DNA from: CAYYMD01 sp964480425
GTDB taxonomy: Bacteria > Planctomycetota > Phycisphaerae > SM23-33
NCBI GenBank assembly: GCA_964480425.1
Contig: CAYZPY010000019.1
Span: forward strand, 1 to 26,167
Direction of reading: 5' to 3'
DNA: 26,167 nt
In this document: piece by piece, positions 16,624 through 25,814 of the stretch
How the letters are laid out: each line of letters begins with the position of its first letter
How positions within the stretch are numbered: position 1 is the first letter of the stretch
The notes under the pieces: generated by a model
Seen by the model: only the letters and a program-made list of their open reading frames with translations
The model's database searches: none
Told to the model about the DNA's origin: nothing
Position numbers and translations under genes: made by a program

Positions 16624-18264
16624 ATGGCTGATTACTCGATAAGTCCCGAAGGCGAAAAGTTCAAGATACCCGCCCGGAGCGAATACGCCGCCGAGTACAA
16701 GCGGGTGGAGAAACTCGTCAAACAGGCCCGCAAGGAAGGAAAGGAAATAGTCGTGGTCATGGGCGTGGGTTTCGTGGGCGCGGTGATGGCAGGCATCGTG
16801 GCCGACTCAACCGACAGGAAGGGCGGGTCGAACAAGTTCGTCGTCGGCTGCCAGAGGCCCAGTACGCGAAGTTACTGGAAGATCCCACTTTTGAATCGGG
16901 GCGTTGCGCCGGTCAAGGCCGAAGACCCCGAGGTGGATCCCATGATCCGACGCTGCGTAAAGGAAAAAAAGACCCTCACCGCCACGTACAACAACGACTG
17001 CCTCAAACTCGCCGACGTGGTGGTGGTTGACGTACAGTGCGATTACTCCAAGCAGGACCTGGGCAATATGAAGACCGGACAGGCCGAAATGTCCGCCCTT
17101 GAGGCCACCATGAGGACCATAGGCGGGAAGATTCCCCCCAAGTGCCTGGTGCTCATCGAGACCACCGTGGCGCCGGGCACGACGGAGTACGTGGCCTGGC
17201 CGATTATGAAAAAGGCGTTCCAGCGTCGGGGGATAAAGTCCACGCCGCTACTGTCGCACAGTTTCGAGCGCGTTATGCCGGGCCGGAATTACGTGGCCAG
17301 CATCCGCGATTTCTGGCGGGTCTGCGCCGGTTGCACGCCCCAGGCGCGGCGACGGGTGGTGAAGTTCCTAAAGGACATCCTGAACACCAGGGACTACCCC
17401 CTTACGGTGATGGACCGTCCCATCGAATCGGAGACCACCAAGATAGTCGAGAATTCGTACCGCGCCACGATATTGGCGTTTCTCAACGAGTGGTCGCTGT
17501 TCGCCGAGCGCAACGGGGTCGATTTGATAAAGGTCATCAACGCCATCAAGATGCGTCCCACGCACAGCAACATCATCTTCCCCGGACCGGGCATCGGCGG
17601 GTACTGCCTGCCCAAGGACGGTGGGCTGGGCTACTGGGCTTACAAGCACATCCTGGGCTTCAACGACGGCGAGGAGGTCTTCCAGATAACGCCCACCGCA
17701 ATCGACATAAACGACACGCGCGGGCTGCACGTGGCCGAACTCGTCCGCGACGCGCTGCGCAACATTGGCAAGTACATCGCCGCCGCCGACGTGCTCATCG
17801 CGGGCGCCTCGTACCGGCAGGACGTGGGCGACACGCGATACAGCGGCTCGGAACTGGTCGCGCGGAAATTAAAGGAAATGGGCGCCGAAATCCGCGTGCA
17901 CGACCCGTACGTGGAGCACTGGTACGAACTGGAAAAGCAGGAAGTCTATCCCTCCCCGGGCCAATCCTGGAAGCGATTCTTCCGCAACCAGGAGGAACTG
18001 TCCGACGTGCGCGTCTGCGACAACCTGCAAAAGGCGCTGAGGGGCGCAGAGGCCCTCGTGCTGGCGGTGCCGCACGAGCCGTACCTGGACCTGGCGCCCG
18101 AGGACGTCGTCAAGTGGGCCGGCGGCCCGCTGGCGGTGGTGGACTGCTTCGGCATACTCGACGACGAGCGCATAAGGCGATATTTCGAACTGGGTTGCGA
18201 GGTCAAAGCCCTCGGACGGGGACACATACAGCGAATCAAGGAAGAAGTGCGGAAGAAAAAATAA
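16624..18264 (+). CDS. UDP-glucose/GDP-mannose dehydrogenase family nucleotide-sugar dehydrogenase
   Basis: Enzymes of this family oxidise the C6 hydroxyl of a UDP- or GDP-sugar to a uronic acid in two NAD+-dependent steps, for surface polysaccharide synthesis. The ATG at 16624 is chosen because AGGAG (16613-16617) lies six bases before it; a TTG at 16597 would add nine residues. Seen are the Rossmann loop GVGFVGAVMAG (from residue 47), ETTVAPGTTEY, the central helix with ENSYRATILAFLNEWSLFAE, and GPGIGGYCLPKD with catalytic Cys328. The C-terminal UDP-binding domain begins near LIAGASYRQDVGDTRYSG. At 546 residues it is longer than the usual 400-450, mainly from about 40 extra residues before the Rossmann fold and added segments within the N-terminal domain. 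The sugar cannot be assigned. Confidence 0.92.
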   Translation: MADYSISPEGEKFKIPARSEYAAEYKRVEKLVKQARKEGKEIVVVMGVGFVGAVMAGIVADSTDRKGGSNKFVVGCQRPSTRSYWKIPLLNRGVAPVKAEDPEVDPMIRRCVKEKKTLTATYNNDCLKLADVVVVDVQCDYSKQDLGNMKTGQAEMSALEATMRTIGGKIPPKCLVLIETTVAPGTTEYVAWPIMKKAFQRRGIKSTPLLSHSFERVMPGRNYVASIRDFWRVCAGCTPQARRRVVKFLKDILNTRDYPLTVMDRPIESETTKIVENSYRATILAFLNEWSLFAERNGVDLIKVINAIKMRPTHSNIIFPGPGIGGYCLPKDGGLGYWAYKHILGFNDGEEVFQITPTAIDINDTRGLHVAELVRDALRNIGKYIAAADVLIAGASYRQDVGDTRYSGSELVARKLKEMGAEIRVHDPYVEHWYELEKQEVYPSPGQSWKRFFRNQEELSDVRVCDNLQKALRGAEALVLAVPHEPYLDLAPEDVVKWAGGPLAVVDCFGILDDERIRRYFELGCEVKALGRGHIQRIKEEVRKKK

Positions 18265-18485
18265 CGGATAAACGCGCGCAGCAAGGCCAAGGCGGCGCTT
18301 AAATATCCGCCGGTAAGGTTCGAGACGCGCCGGATAGATTCCGTCTCCTGCGGGTTCGCCCTGGCGGTCGGCACGTTCATCTTTGCACCGGACGGGACGT
18401 TGATCGCGCAATCGAATATGCGCACAAGAATTTCAAACGCGAGAACACGACGCCCCGGAGGTGGGATTTCATCACGCCGGTTTAA
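18265..18485 (+). pseudogene. Possible decayed coding remnant after the dehydrogenase
   Basis: Two overlapping frames look partly protein-like. After the dehydrogenase stop, its own frame reads NARSKAKAALKYPPVRFETR and continues to FAPDGTLIAQ near 18412. A second frame then reads DRAIEYAHKNFKRE and WDFITPV before a TAA at 18483. A single frameshift near 18395 would join them. There is no start codon or ribosome binding site, and I do not recognise a family. It may be the 3' remnant of a broken gene or simply non-coding GC-rich sequence between convergent genes. Confidence 0.2.
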
Positions 18486-18504
18486 TGCCTGCTCGCCGCG
18501 TTAT

Positions 18505-19299
18505 TTACCACACGAACACGTTATCGGCATCGAACCGCGCCAAGAGCAACCACGCGATGTTCAGCGCGGTGACGAAATCGTAGGGGACGGTCATCCGCTT
18601 CCATCGCCACATGCGGACCTTGTCGAGTAATGTGCCCCGCCTTGGGTCGGTGACGGGGCTCTTGCCTGCCAGCACAGCGCGGGTGTGGGTCATTCTTCGA
18701 TAGACCGTAAAGGCGGGCAGGATCGCCTGCTGGAGCACCAGGGCGGGGATGTTGTGCGCGAAGGTGGCGATGAGGATGGCCGCCGACCGCTCGCCGCGCT
18801 GCCAGTATCCAACCGAGCAGGATTCGATGAGGTCCTCTGCCCGGGCGCGGGTGTATGAGATCATGAACGCGTTGAAAGACGCCACCATGGAAAGGACCAC
18901 GAACGTCACGTTGGCCGGTTCTCGCCGTGCGTAGAATGCGGCGATCCCCGCGTAGACGGCGAAGTCGCCGATGCGGTCGATACTGCTGTCCAGAAAGGCG
19001 CCGAACAACGTTTTCTTGCCGCCGATTCGCGCCACCGCCCCGTCGAGCATGTCGCAGGCACAGGCCAGCAGCAACAGTCCGCCGGCCAGCAGCAGGAACC
19101 CGTTGGCAGGGGCGGTGGGGTCCAGGTTCGGCGCGAATTTGCCCTTCGTGGGCGCCAGCGCGTAACATATTCCTGCGCCGAGTGTTATGATTATGCCCAT
19201 GAAGGTCAGCAAGTTCGGCCCAACGCCAAGCCGCACCAGCCCGCGCGCCATGGCGTCTCTTGCCTCGGCGATGCTCGTTCCTATGGCTCGTCCGATCAT
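18505..19299 (-). CDS. CDP-alcohol phosphatidyltransferase family protein
   Basis: This integral membrane enzyme of 264 residues carries the complete family signature DX2DGX2ARX8GX3DX3D: D83, D86, G87, A90, R91, G100, D104 and D108. These residues bind metal and the CDP-linked lipid, transferring a phosphatidyl group to an alcohol acceptor such as glycerol phosphate, inositol phosphate or an amino alcohol. Several hydrophobic helices are present (about 31-49, 66-82, 112-125, 132-148, 170-190). The acceptor cannot be assigned, although size and motif spacing are compatible with phosphatidylinositol-phosphate or phosphatidylglycerophosphate synthases. It is the last gene of the minus-strand operon, eight bases after the cytochrome gene, with little ribosome-binding sequence of its own, so translation is probably coupled. 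Confidence 0.9.
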   Translation of the reverse strand: MIGRAIGTSIAEARDAMARGLVRLGVGPNLLTFMGIIITLGAGICYALAPTKGKFAPNLDPTAPANGFLLLAGGLLLLACACDMLDGAVARIGGKKTLFGAFLDSSIDRIGDFAVYAGIAAFYARREPANVTFVVLSMVASFNAFMISYTRARAEDLIESCSVGYWQRGERSAAILIATFAHNIPALVLQQAILPAFTVYRRMTHTRAVLAGKSPVTDPRRGTLLDKVRMWRWKRMTVPYDFVTALNIAWLLLARFDADNVFVW

Positions 19300-19307
19300 T
19301 TATGTAA

Positions 19308-21182
19308 TCAGCCCGTTTGTTTTTCGGATATCATCGAGGCCAGCGCCCCTGCAACGGTCCTCAATGCCGACAGCCCGTACAGCAGCAGCACCAGCGCCAG
19401 CACTCCCGCCGAGGCGAAGCAGACCACCTTCAGCAGCGGGCGGACGATAAACAGCACGGCAAAGGCGCGCCAGTAGGGCGGGTCGTAGTTGGCCAATTGG
19501 TGCATCGTCGCCGCCGGCGGGGGCGGCAGGTCGTTCACAGTGCGGGGCGTCACCTTGCCGAAGAAAAACGGCGCGCCCAGCGAGTGGCAGTCCTGGCAGT
19601 CGTTCCCCAGGGCGTCGCCGGCAGGGCGAACGTCGTGCGCGATCGCCCACCCGTAGGGTTCGCGGTGGGGGCTTTTGTTCGACTCCATCTGCCCGCGATT
19701 GCCGATGTAGTAGACCATCCCGCCCGAGACGTACACCGGCTCGGCGGCGTCCTTATCCTCGCCCAGGGCGGCGAGCACCTTCGCCACCGCCTCGGCGTCG
19801 AGCCGGGGGTGGTCGTCCCGGTCGGGCGGCAATATTTTTTCAATCGTCGCCCTGACCTGTCGCGGATTGAGTGGTTTTAGCCCCTCTCGTGTCCGTCGTG
19901 CCCAGTAGGACGGATAGACCAGTCGGTAGGGACCCACGACGCCGTCTTTTTCCATGAATACCGGTTCGATTATGTAAGGGGGCGTCTGGTCCGAACGCGT
20001 CTGCGATGACAGTCCAAGCCCGTTCGCCCTTGACGTCTGCACGCCGCGGACCTGGTCGCCCGGTCGCGGGCCGCTGTGGCACGCCGTGCAGGACAACTTC
20101 TCGAAGTGCACGGTGGGAAAGCCGAGCCGCCCGGGCGGTCCGATACTCTCGCCGTCGGTGTTCTCGCCGAGGTGGCATCCGCGGCAGGTAAGCCCCGCCG
20201 CCTCGGGTCGGTCTCGCCGGTCGGCGTAGCCCTCGTATCCGCGGGTGATTCTGTGCTCAAGTTCGTTGCGGTGGCAGTCGGTGCAGTTCATTCCGGCCTC
20301 GAGGTGCACGTCGGTGTCGCCGCCGAGGTGATCCCCACCCGTTCCGCTCAGCGGGCGATTGGTGTGGCAGTAGTAGCAACGCTGGGGCGAGGGGGCGGCG
20401 GTGATGGCCAGAAACACCCTGTCGTCGGCGTCGAACCGTCTCTTGTCGTATTTTATTTCCACCGGCGCCTTGGCGGCGCTGTCGCCGTCGTCCTCTGCGG
20501 CCGGGTCGAACTGCGAAAGGTCGAACTCCTCGCCCCCCGGCTGTTCGGGCGCCTGGGAAACCTTTCCACGCACCACGGCCAGTCCCGTCGCCGCCGCTGG
20601 CGCCCAGGCGAAGTTCTGATACCCGATCTGCCTGGCGCGCTCGGCGGGGTCGTATCGCCCGTCCGCGGCGTGGCAGAGCATGCAGTCAATCTCCAGTTCG
20701 CCGGACAGGTCCCACCGCGCCTCGGTGTCGGGCTCATCGGCGAGTTCCTTTGTTATCCCCCCGGGCAGGTGCCGCCCGAATGTCATTATGAAGTCCCACG
20801 GGGAGAGTCCCACGTCCGTTGGATTATAAGCGCCCCCCCAGGGGCGGTATGACAGGGGAATCTGCGTTCCGGTGGCGGCGTCGGTGAGTATCCACGCCTG
20901 TGCGGCTCGACCGGGCGGGGCCTGGCCGTGGGCGGCGTTGAAGTGCCACCCGCCGGCGACAGTGGCGTAATCATGACACTTTCCGCACGTCTGTGCGGGC
21001 GAATAGACGCCGGGCGACGAATCGTGGGGTGATATCAGCGTATCTTCGGCGTCGTAGAGATTGATGTTGTGTACGTACCTGGCCCGACTGTCGGTTGCAG
21101 GCGGGTGCTCGTCGTCGCCCAACGCCGACGTCGAAAACAGAACCATCGCGCACGCCGGTATCAAACACGCTGCTTGTCTCAT
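19308..21182 (-). CDS. Membrane-anchored seven-haem cytochrome c
   Basis: A signal peptide (about residues 1-22) is followed by seven CxxCH haem c attachment motifs: CGKCH (~66), CMLCH (~167), CYYCH (~268), CTDCH (~299), CRGCH (~332), CTACH (~364) and CQDCH (~528). A hydrophobic segment near 572-603 (LLKVVCFASAGVLALVLLLYG) anchors the C-terminus. The haem domain should therefore sit outside the cytoplasmic membrane as an electron-transfer protein, or possibly a multihaem oxidoreductase. The large gap between motifs six and seven is filled by a non-haem segment. I cannot match it to a named multihaem family. GGGAG lies five bases before the ATG. It sits 21 bases after the oxidoreductase gene and eight before the phosphatidyltransferase, which strongly suggests one operon and possible electron exchange with the exported oxidoreductase. 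Confidence 0.88.
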   Translation of the reverse strand: MRQAACLIPACAMVLFSTSALGDDEHPPATDSRARYVHNINLYDAEDTLISPHDSSPGVYSPAQTCGKCHDYATVAGGWHFNAAHGQAPPGRAAQAWILTDAATGTQIPLSYRPWGGAYNPTDVGLSPWDFIMTFGRHLPGGITKELADEPDTEARWDLSGELEIDCMLCHAADGRYDPAERARQIGYQNFAWAPAAATGLAVVRGKVSQAPEQPGGEEFDLSQFDPAAEDDGDSAAKAPVEIKYDKRRFDADDRVFLAITAAPSPQRCYYCHTNRPLSGTGGDHLGGDTDVHLEAGMNCTDCHRNELEHRITRGYEGYADRRDRPEAAGLTCRGCHLGENTDGESIGPPGRLGFPTVHFEKLSCTACHSGPRPGDQVRGVQTSRANGLGLSSQTRSDQTPPYIIEPVFMEKDGVVGPYRLVYPSYWARRTREGLKPLNPRQVRATIEKILPPDRDDHPRLDAEAVAKVLAALGEDKDAAEPVYVSGGMVYYIGNRGQMESNKSPHREPYGWAIAHDVRPAGDALGNDCQDCHSLGAPFFFGKVTPRTVNDLPPPPAATMHQLANYDPPYWRAFAVLFIVRPLLKVVCFASAGVLALVLLLYGLSALRTVAGALASMISEKQTG

Positions 21183-21203
21183 CCGCTCTCCCGTTTGGCG
21201 GTA

Positions 21204-22544
21204 TTATACGCGGAAATCTTCCGGTTTGAATTTCAGTATTTTGCCCTCGGTCAGGGCCCGGTTGGTCGTCAGGACGGTAACGGCGGTTTCGTATCCGATC
21301 TCGCCGGGGCAGTTCAGTTTGTCCCGCCCGAGTATGGCGTCGAAGAAGTTTTCCAGGTGGGGCTGGTGGACGGGCTTGTTGAGGTTGGCGATCATTTTTT
21401 CGACCTTGGCGTCCTTGTTGGTGGTCTCGCCGACCTTCAGTGCTATCGCATCCCGGTCGCCTTTTTCGACTTTTTCGGCCTCGTCTTCCCACTGGCGTTT
21501 TTTGGCGGTGGGTTCGCGGAAGATGCGGCTCTGGAATGAGGGATGCTCGGAGATGTCCAGCGAGCCCTCGTCGCCCATGATGGTCTCGTAGTATCCGTCG
21601 TGGCTGGTGGTATTGAGTTGCTGGTAGAAGCCGCGGACCGTCCCGTCCCGGGTGTTCCATTCGTAGATGGCCATGATGTTGTCGTACCATTCGATCTTGT
21701 CGTAGTGGTCCGTCCCGCCGGACGCCTGCACCGCATTCGGGGGCGCGCCGACGTACCAGTTGAAAACGTCAATCTGGTGCGAGCCAAGGTCCGCAATCGA
21801 GCCCCCGGAGTATTTGCGGTATCGCCGCCAGTTGCGGAAGCGGAACATCGAGCCGTACCCGTATTTCTCCAGTTTCGTCTCGTCCATCGTGTATTTATCG
21901 GGCCAGCCGCGCTCCATCAGCCGGGTGCGGTTCCACTGTCCGAACGTGTGGGTGAGCCGACCGAGTATCTTGTCCTTCTCGATCATCTTCAGGGCATGCA
22001 GGTAGCGGGGGTTGCTGCGGCGCTGGTGCCCGATCTGTAGAAGTTTTTTCGCCTTGCGTGCGGCGAGGACCATGTCGGCGGCGTCCCGGAGCGAGTTTGA
22101 CATTTCCTTCTCGCAGTAGACGTGCAGTCCCGCCTCCAGGCAGGCGACGGTCTGTTCGGCGTGGACCCAGTCGGGCGTGGCGATGATGACGGCGTCGAGG
22201 TCATTCTCATTGGCCAGCAGTTCGCGGTAATCCTCGTAGACGTTGACCGGATGCTTGTACTTCTTGAGGATGTTGGAGGCGTATTTCTGATGATATTTCC
22301 AGATGTCGCACACCGCGCGAAAGCGCAGGTTTGGGATTTTCAGACAGGGAATCATAAGTCGCCCCCTGCCCTGGTCGCCTGCGCCGATAAGGGCGATGTT
22401 CAGGGTGTTCGAGCCCGAAGAGGCGGCCTGTGCGGATAATACCCGCGGTGCCATCGCCGCCGCCGCCGCGCCCGCCGCCGACGCGAGAAAATCACGCCTG
22501 GTGAATCCGTCCGGTTTGTCGCCGTCGCCGGGTGTGTTAGCCAT
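21204..22544 (-). CDS. Tat-exported Gfo/Idh/MocA family oxidoreductase (operon copy)
   Basis: A strong Tat signal (FTRRDFLASAAGAAAAAMA, residues 13-31) precedes the Rossmann domain, which begins LNIALIGAGDQGRGRL (about 48-63). VIIATPDWVHAEQ follows, and then the motif that usually reads EKP, here CEKEMSN with the lysine kept but proline replaced by glutamate. The C-terminal domain shows GGSIADLGSHQIDVFNWYVG, as in planctomycete family members of this size. The protein probably acts outside the cytoplasm on a sugar or cyclitol with a tightly held nicotinamide cofactor. Position between a ThuA-DUF1080 gene and a multihaem cytochrome gene suggests oxidation of a saccharide with release of electrons or reductant. 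GGAG lies six bases before the ATG. Confidence 0.9.
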   Translation of the reverse strand: MANTPGDGDKPDGFTRRDFLASAAGAAAAAMAPRVLSAQAASSGSNTLNIALIGAGDQGRGRLMIPCLKIPNLRFRAVCDIWKYHQKYASNILKKYKHPVNVYEDYRELLANENDLDAVIIATPDWVHAEQTVACLEAGLHVYCEKEMSNSLRDAADMVLAARKAKKLLQIGHQRRSNPRYLHALKMIEKDKILGRLTHTFGQWNRTRLMERGWPDKYTMDETKLEKYGYGSMFRFRNWRRYRKYSGGSIADLGSHQIDVFNWYVGAPPNAVQASGGTDHYDKIEWYDNIMAIYEWNTRDGTVRGFYQQLNTTSHDGYYETIMGDEGSLDISEHPSFQSRIFREPTAKKRQWEDEAEKVEKGDRDAIALKVGETTNKDAKVEKMIANLNKPVHQPHLENFFDAILGRDKLNCPGEIGYETAVTVLTTNRALTEGKILKFKPEDFRV

Positions 22545-22567
22545 TTGCTTCTCCGAATCGTTTAAGA

Positions 22568-24376
22568 TTAATCTTCCAGTTCAACCAGCCAGATGTTCCT
22601 GAACCTCACGGGATGCCCGTGGTCCTGGAGCATCAGGGGCCCGTCCGGTCCTGCCTTCTTGAATTTCGCCGCTCCGGTGGGGGAGGGAATATTGACGTCC
22701 TTGTGAATCGTTATTCCGTTGTGTTGCACGGTGATTGTCGCGGGCTTGACGACCTTTGAGTCGTCCGTAACTGGGGCGTGGAACTCGATGTCGTAACTCT
22801 GCCACCTTCCCGGCGGCAGGGATGCGTTAACGTCGGGGACCTTCACGCCGTATATCGCCCCGCAGTCGCCTTTTTTCGGCGCCAGGCCGAATGAGTCCAG
22901 CACCTGCACCTCGTAGCGTCCCTGGACGTACACTCCGCTGTTTCCGCGCTTCTGTCCGCGGCGTTTCGGCTCGTAGGGGATGCGGAACTCCACGTGCAGT
23001 TTGGCGCTGCCGAAATTCTCATTCGTGAAGTTGCTCCCGCCGTTGACCTCGACCGAACCGTCGGACAGGATTTTCCATTTCCTGTTCTTCCACGCGTCCA
23101 GCGAGGTCTTCCTGCCCGGCTCGTAGGGCAGCAGGACGGTGGCGCCCTTTGGCGGCTTGGCCCGGAGCGCGGAACTTTTTCTGACCGTGTAGTTCAACTC
23201 GAATTTTCCATCGTCGCCCTCGGCCGATATCGCCTCGGAACTGAGCGTTCCGCGGAAGCCCCCTCCGGTGATTTCGACCTCCTCGGCGCCCTTTTCCGCA
23301 TGCCCGGTCAGTTCGATTACCCGGCTTTTCTTGCCCAGTTTCACGCCGTCCCCGACGTTCTGTCCCGGCAGAAGCAGCACCTTATATTTATCGTCGCCCT
23401 GTGCGAAGACCTGCCCCGCCGCGTCGGTCTCCTTTCCCTCGGCGGTCCTGAACGTGCCCTGGTACTCGCCCACGAACGGGTCCACGCGATATGGTTCTGC
23501 CGCGCTCGAGGCGCTTGGCGCGGCGTCGGCGGCCAGGTCGCCCATGGCGTACTGTATGCCCGCAAGGTAGAACTTCAGAACCTTGGGATTCCAGAACACA
23601 TCGTGCCGGTGGCCCAGCGAGCAGTAGAACACCCGCCCCTTTCCGTAAGTGCGTATCCACGACACGGCGAAGTCATCGTCATCGCGCTTGATTTTCCCGC
23701 CCTTGTCCATGTCGGTCTTCTCGGTGTCGATCGACAACAGCACGCGCAGGCGCTTGCGGGAGTAGGGGTCCTTGAACTGGTAAATCTCGTCGGTCAGCGT
23801 CAGCGAATCGGTCCCCAGCACCCTGCAGATCGGGTGGTCGGGCTCTTCGACCTTGATGGTCACCTCTTCGTTCCATGGGTGCCCGTGGAACAGGCCGCCC
23901 ATAATTTCCGCCAGTTCGGGCAACTTGTAGAAGTTGTCGGTCGCGGCGTGTATCCCCACCAGCCCCCCGCCGCCGGATATGAAATCCTTCAGCGCCCCGG
24001 CCTGGGCTTTTGTCATTTTCTCCCCGAGTTTCGTAGTCTTGTTCAGGCAGACGGCGTCGTATTTTTTGAGATTCTCCGCCGTCAGGGCGTCCGGGTCGCT
24101 GCTCTCGGCGGTCTCCCAGGCGCCGGTCTTTGCCCCGAGAATTTCCATCGCTTTTGCGCCGGTTGGTATGGAGGCGTGCTTAAAACCGCAGCAGAGGTTG
24201 AACACCAGCATCTTCCTGGATTTTTCAGGTTTGGCGACGGGTTTTTCGGGCGCCGCGGCGAGGATTTTTGCGACCATTTCTTTTGCCGTCATGCCCTTTT
24301 TAGCGGCTTCGGCGTGACCGGATGACCACGCCAGAACGAACGCCGCCAAAAGACCAAAGTAAATGTACTTGCCCAT
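22568..24376 (-). CDS. Secreted ThuA domain plus DUF1080 (3-keto-disaccharide hydrolase-like) protein
   Basis: The 602 residues comprise a signal peptide (1-24) and a ThuA-like glutamine-amidotransferase-fold domain at about 55-282 (KMLVFNLCCGFKHASI, GGGGLVGIHAATDNFY, GGLFHGHPW, HPICRVL). A beta-rich linker domain follows at about 298-418. The C-terminal DUF1080 domain runs from about 420 to 602, with EFRIP, NSGVYVQGRYEVQVLDSFG, WQSYDIEF and the end motif LQDHGHPVRFRNIW. DUF1080 members include 3-keto-glycoside hydrolases, which cleave sugars first oxidised at C3 by a dehydrogenase; ThuA-like proteins occur with trehalose and disaccharide use. It is the first gene of a four-gene operon and is followed by an exported oxidoreductase, which fits an oxidise-then-cleave route. 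AAGGAG before the ATG supports the start. Confidence 0.9.
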   Translation of the reverse strand: MGKYIYFGLLAAFVLAWSSGHAEAAKKGMTAKEMVAKILAAAPEKPVAKPEKSRKMLVFNLCCGFKHASIPTGAKAMEILGAKTGAWETAESSDPDALTAENLKKYDAVCLNKTTKLGEKMTKAQAGALKDFISGGGGLVGIHAATDNFYKLPELAEIMGGLFHGHPWNEEVTIKVEEPDHPICRVLGTDSLTLTDEIYQFKDPYSRKRLRVLLSIDTEKTDMDKGGKIKRDDDDFAVSWIRTYGKGRVFYCSLGHRHDVFWNPKVLKFYLAGIQYAMGDLAADAAPSASSAAEPYRVDPFVGEYQGTFRTAEGKETDAAGQVFAQGDDKYKVLLLPGQNVGDGVKLGKKSRVIELTGHAEKGAEEVEITGGGFRGTLSSEAISAEGDDGKFELNYTVRKSSALRAKPPKGATVLLPYEPGRKTSLDAWKNRKWKILSDGSVEVNGGSNFTNENFGSAKLHVEFRIPYEPKRRGQKRGNSGVYVQGRYEVQVLDSFGLAPKKGDCGAIYGVKVPDVNASLPPGRWQSYDIEFHAPVTDDSKVVKPATITVQHNGITIHKDVNIPSPTGAAKFKKAGPDGPLMLQDHGHPVRFRNIWLVELED

Positions 24377-24557
24377 TTTGCGTCTCCTTGGTAAAGGCCG
24401 CCTTGTATTGTGTTAAAGTTAAACGATTCCCATGGCTGCACGCGCCGCTGAAATCATGTAGTATATACGCAAGGCGCATTCGAACTCAAATAGTTCGCCC
24501 CGGCTCGGGCAAGCCGCCCGGCGGGCGCCGAACGTACGGAACATCGAGGAATTATAC

Positions 24558-25814
24558 ATGGAAGCGGAAAAATACATTCGCACACTCGCATCCGGCACGC
24601 GTGCCGCGGCCCGGGCGCTGTCCTCGACGACGGGGCAGGTCCGCGACGCGGCGCTGACCGCCGCCGCCACGGCGCTGCGCGACGCAAAGGCGCAACTCCG
24701 GAACGCAAACCAGAAGGACCTCGCCCAAAGCGAAAAGTTCAATCTCAGCGAGGCGATGGTCGACCGCCTTCGCCTCACCGACTCGCGGATTGAGAAGATG
24801 GCCCGGGCTCTGGAGCAGATCGCAGCACAGACCGACCCGGTGGGGCGGGCGATAGCCGCATATAACCGCCCCAACGGGTTGAGGATCGAAAAACGCCGCG
24901 TACCCATCGGGGTTATCGGCATTATTTACGAGTCTCGGCCTAACGTAACCTCAGACGCCGCAGGACTATGCATCAAGAGCGGAAACGCCGTCATTCTCCG
25001 CGGGGGAAAAGAGGCCATTAACTCCAACCTCGCCATCGCCGAGGCCTTCACCGCCGGTGTGACCTCTGCCGGACTGCCCGCCGACGCCGTTACCGTCATC
25101 GAATCGCCCGACCGCGCGATAGTAACCGCCATGTGCCGCGCAGAGGGCATGATAGACCTCATCATCCCCCGCGGCGGGTCCGGGCTGATACGCGCCGTGG
25201 CGGAGGCGGCCGTCGTCCCCGTTATCAAGCACTACGCCGGAAACTGCCACGTTTACGTCCACGCCGACGCGGACCCGGACATGGCGGAGGAAATTGTAAT
25301 GAACGCCAAGTGCCAGCGCCCGGGCGTGTGCAACGCCGCTGAGACACTGCTCCTCGACGCTGCTATAGCGGATGAATTCCTGCCCCGAATCGCCGAAAAG
25401 TTGACCGACGCGGGAGTGGAGATGCGCGGCTGCGAAAAATCGCGCAAACTTTGCCCGCAGATGAAGCCTGCCGGCGAGGACGACTGGAGCGAGGAGTTCC
25501 TGGATCTGATCCTGGCGGTGAAGGTGGTGGAGGGTCTGGTCGAGGCGATAGAGCACATAAACGCCTATGGCTCGAACCACACCGACGCGATAGTTACCGA
25601 GTCTGTCGAGGCGGCCCGGCGGTTCACCGACGGCGTGGATTCGTCCAGCGTGATGGTCAACGCCTCGACCCGCTTCAGCGACGGGGGAGAGTACGGCCTG
25701 GGGGCCGAAATCGGCATCTCCACCGACAAACTCCACGCCCGCGGACCCATGGGTGCCGAAGACCTTACCACATACAAGTGGATCGTTACCGGCAGAGGAC
25801 ATGTAAGAACGTAA
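24558..25814 (+). CDS. proA: Glutamate-5-semialdehyde dehydrogenase (gamma-glutamyl phosphate reductase)
   Basis: This cytoplasmic enzyme performs the second step of proline synthesis, NADPH-dependent reduction of glutamyl 5-phosphate to glutamate 5-semialdehyde. The 418 residues match the usual length. Seen are VPIGVIGIIYESRPNVTSDA (115-134), LRGGKEA (147-153), IIPRGGSGLI (202-211), the catalytic Cys258 in QRPGVCNAAETLL, GSNHTDAIVT and the C-terminal HARGPMGAEDLTTYKW. GAGGA (24546-24550) lies seven bases before the ATG, so the start is well supported. It is divergent from the ThuA-DUF1080 operon across a 181-base gap. proB and proC are not in the window. Confidence 0.96.
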   Translation: MEAEKYIRTLASGTRAAARALSSTTGQVRDAALTAAATALRDAKAQLRNANQKDLAQSEKFNLSEAMVDRLRLTDSRIEKMARALEQIAAQTDPVGRAIAAYNRPNGLRIEKRRVPIGVIGIIYESRPNVTSDAAGLCIKSGNAVILRGGKEAINSNLAIAEAFTAGVTSAGLPADAVTVIESPDRAIVTAMCRAEGMIDLIIPRGGSGLIRAVAEAAVVPVIKHYAGNCHVYVHADADPDMAEEIVMNAKCQRPGVCNAAETLLLDAAIADEFLPRIAEKLTDAGVEMRGCEKSRKLCPQMKPAGEDDWSEEFLDLILAVKVVEGLVEAIEHINAYGSNHTDAIVTESVEAARRFTDGVDSSSVMVNASTRFSDGGEYGLGAEIGISTDKLHARGPMGAEDLTTYKWIVTGRGHVRT

